Source of the DNA: Paenibacillus sp. FSL R5-0623
GTDB taxonomy: Bacteria; Bacillota; Bacilli; Paenibacillales; Paenibacillaceae
Assembly (NCBI RefSeq): GCF_037974265.1
Contig: NZ_CP150233.1
Location: 5,208,001 to 5,272,000 of the forward strand
Direction of reading: 5' to 3'
DNA length: 64,000 nt
Made by a program: the position numbers and the translations under genes. The notes under the pieces were generated by a model. That model saw nothing but the letters and a program-made list of their open reading frames with translations, had not been told where the DNA came from and made no database searches. This document shows positions 60,188 through 64,000 of the stretch, piece by piece. Every line of letters begins with the position of its first letter. Positions within the stretch are counted from its first letter, which is position 1.

Positions 60188-60218
60188 AAACCGCATATAG
60201 AGGAAGTTATTCTGCTTA

Positions 60219-60428
60219 TTAAGAAGAAGCGTGAAGATGAGGGAAGTCTTGTGGCAGCTCGTCCCCGAAAAACAGATCATCCAGGGAACTCAGCGTACCG
60301 TCTTCTTCCACCTGATATACAGACATTTTCTCACCGTTCACCGTTAATTCGATAAAGCATCCCCAGCAATAAAACTGATGGGAACCAATTTTCCCGATAT
60401 CTTTGGAACTACAGTTTGGACATTTCAT
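60219..60428 (-). CDS. Small zinc-ribbon protein (uncharacterised)
   Basis: About 69 residues, start ATG MKCPNCSSK with AGGTGA 6 bases upstream. It has two Cys-X2-Cys pairs (CPNC and CWGC, about 15 residues apart) that make a zinc ribbon, then an acidic C-terminus (DDLFFGDELPQDFPHLHASS). I know no function. It follows yrrD by about 10 bp and may be translated with it. Confidence 0.65.
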   Translation of the reverse strand: MKCPNCSSKDIGKIGSHQFYCWGCFIELTVNGEKMSVYQVEEDGTLSSLDDLFFGDELPQDFPHLHASS

Positions 60429-60438
60429 ATTCATTCAC

Positions 60439-60960
60439 CTATCCATTAACAGAATGAATGGCATTTTCCAAGCGTTGTTCACTCAGAGACGGCACCATAA
60501 TGGCACTTTCCCCGATGGACATATCACTTGTACATGGCAGCCATTTGCGGCCCTCGATCAGATCGGACACAAAACCGTCCGTAATTTCAATCCCTATTAT
60601 TGTATTTCCCAACTCTTGGTCAAAATAAACATCGGAGACACGCCCGAGCAGCAAACCTTCTTCGGTGAGCACGGACATCTCCTTCAATTTAGACCGACCG
60701 AGGAGGTACGTGTATTTTATGTCGTCGGCTCCCGTCTTGCGGACAGCCTGTTGATTACGGATCATGACGGCATCTTCGCCGTAGGCAACAATATCTTGCC
60801 ACTGCACGATTTTGACATGATTGGTAAACAGACCTTTGTTCTCAAGCTCAATGCCTTCGATCTCCCAATCATCATTCACAATGAAATCCTGGATTTTACC
60901 GACCTGCTTCCCGTCCTCAACATCAAAAACGGCAAGTCCGATCATTTCCTGAAGCTTCAT
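60439..60960 (-). CDS. yrrD: PRC-barrel domain protein (YrrD-like)
   Basis: A 173-residue protein with two PRC-barrel repeats: MIGLAVFDVEDGKQVGKIQD at the N-terminus and SVLTEEGLLLGRVSDVYFDQ in the second half. PRC-barrels bind RNA or other proteins; B. subtilis YrrD is uncharacterised. It keeps its position next to yrrI and near iscS-cymR. Confidence 0.85.
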   Translation of the reverse strand: MKLQEMIGLAVFDVEDGKQVGKIQDFIVNDDWEIEGIELENKGLFTNHVKIVQWQDIVAYGEDAVMIRNQQAVRKTGADDIKYTYLLGRSKLKEMSVLTEEGLLLGRVSDVYFDQELGNTIIGIEITDGFVSDLIEGRKWLPCTSDMSIGESAIMVPSLSEQRLENAIHSVNG

Positions 60961-61081
60961 CGCTGGGTCCCCCTCATCTTCTTATCATTAAATAGGCGCG
61001 GCGCTATTGCTAGGTATGCCCAAAGTTGATGAGTGGCAATCAGACGCCGATCATCAAAACCGCTTCTATCCAACCGATGAA

Positions 61082-61110
61082 ATGGAACTTCTTCCCTCCT
61101 TCTGTTCCAT
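61082..61110 (-). terminator. Possible terminator after iscS
   Basis: Minus strand ATGGAAC pairs with GTTCCAT around a 15-base purine-rich loop, followed by TTC. It is 15 bases after the iscS stop. The weak T-run makes the call doubtful. Confidence 0.35.
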
Positions 61111-61124
61111 GTGTAAAGTTCCCC

Positions 61125-62276
61125 TTAGGGTCTATTACGCAGTCGTCCAAGAATGGTTCCAATTTTTTCGGCGGTTATCATGATTTCTTCCGTAGTATTA
61201 CCCAATCCCCAGCTAAATCGAATCGCAGAGTGTAAAAATGTTTCAGGCAATTTCATCGCTTTCAGCACATGAGAGACTTCAAGTGAACCGGAAGTGCAGG
61301 CAGAACCGCTTGCAACAGCAATTCCTTCCATATCCAGATTCATTAACATCGTCTCTGTGGACACTTCCGGAAAGCTGATATTCAGGATGTTTGGCAGTGT
61401 ATGCTCCAGGTGTCCATTCACGTGAAAGTGCTCCGTACCCACATGAATTTCAAGCTGTTCCAACAAAAGTTTACGCAATTCCAAATCATGCTGACGATGC
61501 ACCTCCGTCTGTGCTAATGCAATCTTGAGAGCCTCTGCAAATCCGGTAATACCTGCGATATTTTCCGTACCAGCGCGACGCTGACGCTCTTGCAACCCAC
61601 CGTGAGCTCTTGCTTCCAGCACAATTCCTCGCCGTACATAGAGTGCACCCACGCCCTGAGGTCCGTTGATTTTATGCGCAGAGAAGCTGATCAGATCCAC
61701 AGGCAGTTCCTTACAGGAAATATTCTGGCTGCCCAGAGCCTGAACTGCATCGGTATGGAACAGGATATTATGCTGACGGGCAAGCTCACCCACCTCACGG
61801 ATCGGCTGAATCGTGCCTACTTCATTGTTGGCATACATCATGGTAATCAACACCGTATCCGGTCGAATGGCCTCTCGCAACTCATCCAGATTTATTCGTC
61901 CATAACGATCAACAGATAGATAGGTTACTTCATAACCTTGCCGCTCCAATTCCTGACACGTATGCAAGACAGCATGGTGCTCAATTGCGGTCGTAATGAC
62001 GTGTTTCCCCTTATCCTGCCTGGATGAGACTGCTCCAAAGATTGCCAGATTGTCACTCTCCGTGCCACCTCCGGTGAATACCAATTCGTCCGGGAAACAG
62101 CCCAAAGACGCCGCAATGACATCCCTTGCTCCGCTGACGGTCCGTTTGGCTTCACGCCCAAAGGCATGGATACTTGATGCATTGCCAAATTGTCCTGTCA
62201 TGACGTTCATCATCGCTTCTGCGACTTGTGGATGCATAGGTGTCGATGCGGCGTGATCCAAATAAATTCGTTTCAT
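61125..62276 (-). CDS. iscS: Cysteine desulfurase (YrvO/IscS-like)
   Basis: A 383-residue PLP enzyme. N-terminus YLDHAASTPMHPQV, PLP lysine in SFSAHKINGPQGVGALYVRRG, and catalytic cysteine in ASGSACTSGSLEVSHVL. It is the IscS/NifS group that works with MnmA in tRNA 2-thiouridylation; mnmA is near the end of the window. In B. subtilis yrvO is co-transcribed with cymR and trmU; here a frameshifted coiled-coil gene lies between iscS and cymR. GGGGTG precedes its ATG. Confidence 0.94.
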   Translation of the reverse strand: MKRIYLDHAASTPMHPQVAEAMMNVMTGQFGNASSIHAFGREAKRTVSGARDVIAASLGCFPDELVFTGGGTESDNLAIFGAVSSRQDKGKHVITTAIEHHAVLHTCQELERQGYEVTYLSVDRYGRINLDELREAIRPDTVLITMMYANNEVGTIQPIREVGELARQHNILFHTDAVQALGSQNISCKELPVDLISFSAHKINGPQGVGALYVRRGIVLEARAHGGLQERQRRAGTENIAGITGFAEALKIALAQTEVHRQHDLELRKLLLEQLEIHVGTEHFHVNGHLEHTLPNILNISFPEVSTETMLMNLDMEGIAVASGSACTSGSLEVSHVLKAMKLPETFLHSAIRFSWGLGNTTEEIMITAEKIGTILGRLRNRP

Positions 62277-62408
62277 TTATATTCACCCCGTTATATGTTA
62301 AATTTCTATCTCATGGCAAACTGTCAAAATTGGAAATTGAAACGGATGCTCTATTGTCACACCTTCGTGTATAATGTTCTATATCCATTTCAAAAAGGAG
62401 AGAGAGAC

Positions 62409-62782
62409 ATGAGTGATCCCATTCTCGGGCAGATTCTGAATCAGCTTCAACAAATGGACAAACGATTCGACAGTATTGATGGACATCTTGGAAAGATGGA
62501 CCACCGGCTTGATGCTATGGAAGAGAGGCTGGTGCCGTAGAGATCAGACTAGACACTGTCGATGACAGACTTAATGCCATTGAGGAACAAACTAAAAACA
62601 TTCCGCTTCTTCAACAAGCTGTTCTGGAAACATTGACCGTTACGAAACGTCTTGACGCTTCTCACTCCGCCTCTGAACGCAAAGTAACTACCGAATTGAA
62701 TACCCATCAGCACAGCATTGATATTTTGAATCGCCGTCAGTTACGCATGGAAGCTGATATAGAAACCTTAAAAAGTCGCTGA
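62409..62782 (+). pseudogene. Coiled-coil protein gene broken by a 1-base deletion
   Basis: A start with AAAAAGGAGAGAG before ATG reads MSDPILGQILNQLQQMDKRF in a heptad-repeat coiled coil and stops at TAG 62538–62540 after 43 residues. After the stop, another frame continues the same repeat without interruption (VEIRLDTVDDRLNAIEEQTK) to a TGA at 62782. Inserting one A after 62532 would restore GAT (Asp) and read RLDAVEIRLD, in step with the repeats HRLDAM and EERL. So it is a recent one-base deletion or sequencing error. The whole product would be about 125 residues. No function is known; similar short coiled-coil proteins are common in Bacillota. Confidence 0.8.
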
Positions 62783-62898
62783 TTTACAAGTTATCCAGTT
62801 AAGTTCACACATCTTGTAAATCACGCGGCTGAATACATAGCCCTGCTCAATTAAAATAATCTGTAGAAATTGAAGAACAAAGTGCCTATTGGCATGTC

Positions 62899-62924
62899 TA
62901 AAGCCCCCAAGTTGGGGGCTTTAT
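62899..62924. terminator. Bidirectional terminator after the broken gene and cymR
   Basis: TAAAGCCCCCA pairs with TGGGGGCTTTA around a 3-base loop. The coiled-coil gene from the left and cymR from the right converge on it. Confidence 0.85.
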
Positions 62925-62953
62925 TGTGTCTTCTGTGATGCGAATTAATGACC

Positions 62954-63373
62954 TTAAATGTAAAACATGTAGCTGTCTTTTTTGTCTTGGTCCTGGAAGG
63001 TAATCAGGTCTTTCAATGTTGTGGAATCCAACACTTCCGCAATGCCGTCACGAATACGCAACCATAGATCACGCTTCGCCGGATCATCTTCCTCTGTGAA
63101 GTCTACTGGAGAGATTGGCCCTTCCAGTACACGGATTACATCGCCTGCAGTCACGGTTGCAGGATCACCTGCAAGGATATAACCGCCGTAAGCACCTCTA
63201 ATGCTTTTCACCAGTCCTGCATTACGCAGAGGAGCGATCAGTTGCTCCAGGTAATGCTCCGAGAGCTGGTTGCGCTCGGCAATGCTTTTAAGTGATGTAG
63301 GGCCTTCGCCTGTTCTGGCAGCAAGCTCCATCATGATTGTGAGGCCGTAACGGCCTTTTGTCGATATTTTCAA
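62954..63373 (-). CDS. cymR: Rrf2-family regulator (CymR, cysteine metabolism)
   Basis: About 139 residues. The N-terminal winged helix KISTKGRYGLTIMMELA and SLKSIAERNQLSEHYLEQLI match B. subtilis CymR, which represses cysteine and sulfur genes together with CysK. It lacks the iron-sulfur cysteines of IscR. The start is TTG, with GAGGTG 6 bases upstream. It is divergent from mnmA and about 320 bp from it. Confidence 0.92.
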   Translation of the reverse strand: MKISTKGRYGLTIMMELAARTGEGPTSLKSIAERNQLSEHYLEQLIAPLRNAGLVKSIRGAYGGYILAGDPATVTAGDVIRVLEGPISPVDFTEEDDPAKRDLWLRIRDGIAEVLDSTTLKDLITFQDQDKKDSYMFYI

Positions 63374-63644
63374 AGGAGTCACCTCTTTCAATTTTCAGAA
63401 ACGATTGGAAACTTTATATTTTATCCTGAGGTCCACGACCGTCTGGTTCACGACCTGTCCACAGCAGAGATTCATAGAACTAAGCTTAACCTTCTAATCC
63501 TCCGTATTCCGATCATAACCCTCAGCTAATGTTAACATATCTGCATGCTTTATGGTAAAGAAAGATTGACGATATTCCAAAATGTGCGTCTGGGGTAGAC
63601 ACTATCCAAAATTGGCCGGGTGTATCGTATCTTGAGTCCGGTTA

Positions 63645-63653
63645 TGCTAGAAT
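63645..63653 (+). promoter_or_regulatory. Extended -10 promoter of mnmA
   Basis: TGCTAGAAT is a good extended -10 element 40 bp before the mnmA ATG. No convincing -35 is visible 16–18 bases upstream. The rest of the 320-bp cymR-mnmA gap shows nothing I can name. Confidence 0.45.
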
Positions 63654-63693
63654 AAGAAACGAAACACATTTATATATAGAAATGGTGATAACG

Positions 63694-64000
63694 ATGTCCA
63701 AAACAATTGAAAATACACGGGTCGTCGTTGGCATGTCCGGAGGTGTCGATTCTTCCGTTACCGCACTGCTACTAAAAGAGCAGGGGTACGATGTCATCGG
63801 CATTTTCATGAAAAACTGGGATGACACCGACGAGTTCGGCCACTGTACCGCTGAAGAAGATTCAGAGGACGTACGCCGCGTATGCGAACAGATCGGCATT
63901 CCTTACTACACTGTCAACTTCGAGAAAGAATATTTTGATAAAGTATTTACCTATTTCCTTGATGAATATAAGTCGGGCCGCACGCCAAATCCGGATGTCA
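63694..64000 (+). CDS. mnmA: tRNA 2-thiouridylase (N-terminal part; continues beyond window)
   Basis: The first 102 residues of MnmA are visible. The pyrophosphatase loop RVVVGMSGGVDSSVTALLL and GIFMKNWDD are diagnostic. It adds sulfur to U34 of Lys, Glu and Gln tRNAs with sulfur from IscS. In B. subtilis the order cymR-iscS-mnmA lies on one strand; here mnmA faces away from cymR. GGTGAT precedes the ATG. Confidence 0.94.
   Translation, partial: MSKTIENTRVVVGMSGGVDSSVTALLLKEQGYDVIGIFMKNWDDTDEFGHCTAEEDSEDVRRVCEQIGIPYYTVNFEKEYFDKVFTYFLDEYKSGRTPNPDV

Noticed and set aside
60170..60355. A 61-codon plus-strand frame opposite the zinc-ribbon gene
   Set aside because: No ribosome site; it runs antisense to a gene with two zinc-binding Cys pairs and a good start.
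1..64000. CRISPR arrays, tRNA/rRNA genes, prophage or secondary-metabolite clusters
   Set aside because: No regularly spaced direct repeats, no cloverleaf or rRNA sequence, no integrase, phage structural or NRPS/PKS genes were seen in reading through the window.

Overview
The window looks like chromosomal DNA of a Paenibacillus-type Bacillota. Support for this comes from the gene order alaS–ireB–ruvX–DUF1292–mltG–yrrN–yrrO together with yrrI, yrrD, iscS, cymR and mnmA, which closely follows the Bacillus subtilis yrr region. Other support is the strong AGGAGG-type ribosome binding sites, a T-box, a tandem glycine riboswitch, a GlcT antiterminator target, and a membrane AraC-type regulator beside LplB/YtcP-like sugar permeases. 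I found no rRNA, tRNA, IS, prophage or CRISPR. Genus-level naming is inference.

Layout. 1–5.4 kb (minus): a sugar ABC importer (lipoprotein cut by the window edge, two permeases) behind a membrane-anchored AraC regulator, with a perfect cre site. 5.4–8.3 kb (plus): a short MutS2-like ATPase and a small CWC cysteine-rich protein. They lie behind a 350-nt leader holding a 7-codon ORF, a long-range stem and two intrinsic terminators; this is the most interesting element in the window. 8.4–13.6 kb (minus): mannitol operon mtlA-mtlR-mtlF-mtlD. 14.0–19.2 kb: gcvH (minus) divergent from gcvT-gcvPA-gcvPB (plus), the latter behind a tandem glycine riboswitch. 19.4–24.7 kb (minus): glcT, then ptsG-ptsH-ptsI with RAT and terminator. 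24.9–27.0 kb (minus): NfeD-flotillin pair with a SigW-type promoter. 27.3–29.1 kb: iron alcohol dehydrogenase and an FMN flavoprotein. 29.3–34.2 kb: Leloir operon galK-galE-galT divergent from an AraC regulator. 34.3–39.8 kb (minus): aldo/keto reductase, sirtuin, HAD phosphatase, membrane-tethered hydrolase, kdgK-eda, and a 195-bp palindromic repeat. 40.0–43.4 kb (plus): acyltransferase, KGG stress peptide and ilvD with an unrecognised attenuator-like leader. 43.5–50.5 kb: polysaccharide deacetylase, AI-2E family protein, penicillin-binding protein, chemoreceptor with a SigD-like promoter. 50.7–64.0 kb: the yrr/alaS/iscS/cymR/mnmA block, mostly minus strand.

The main physiological theme is carbon uptake and its control: PTS glucose and mannitol, galactose, KDPG, an ABC sugar importer, cre sites and RNA antitermination. 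A translation and tRNA-quality theme also runs through it: the MutS2-like protein, alaS with T-box, the U32 tRNA hydroxylases, and the sulfur-relay genes iscS and mnmA. Motif and coordinate calls were made by eye; functions are by family resemblance, and RNA structures are hand-folded.
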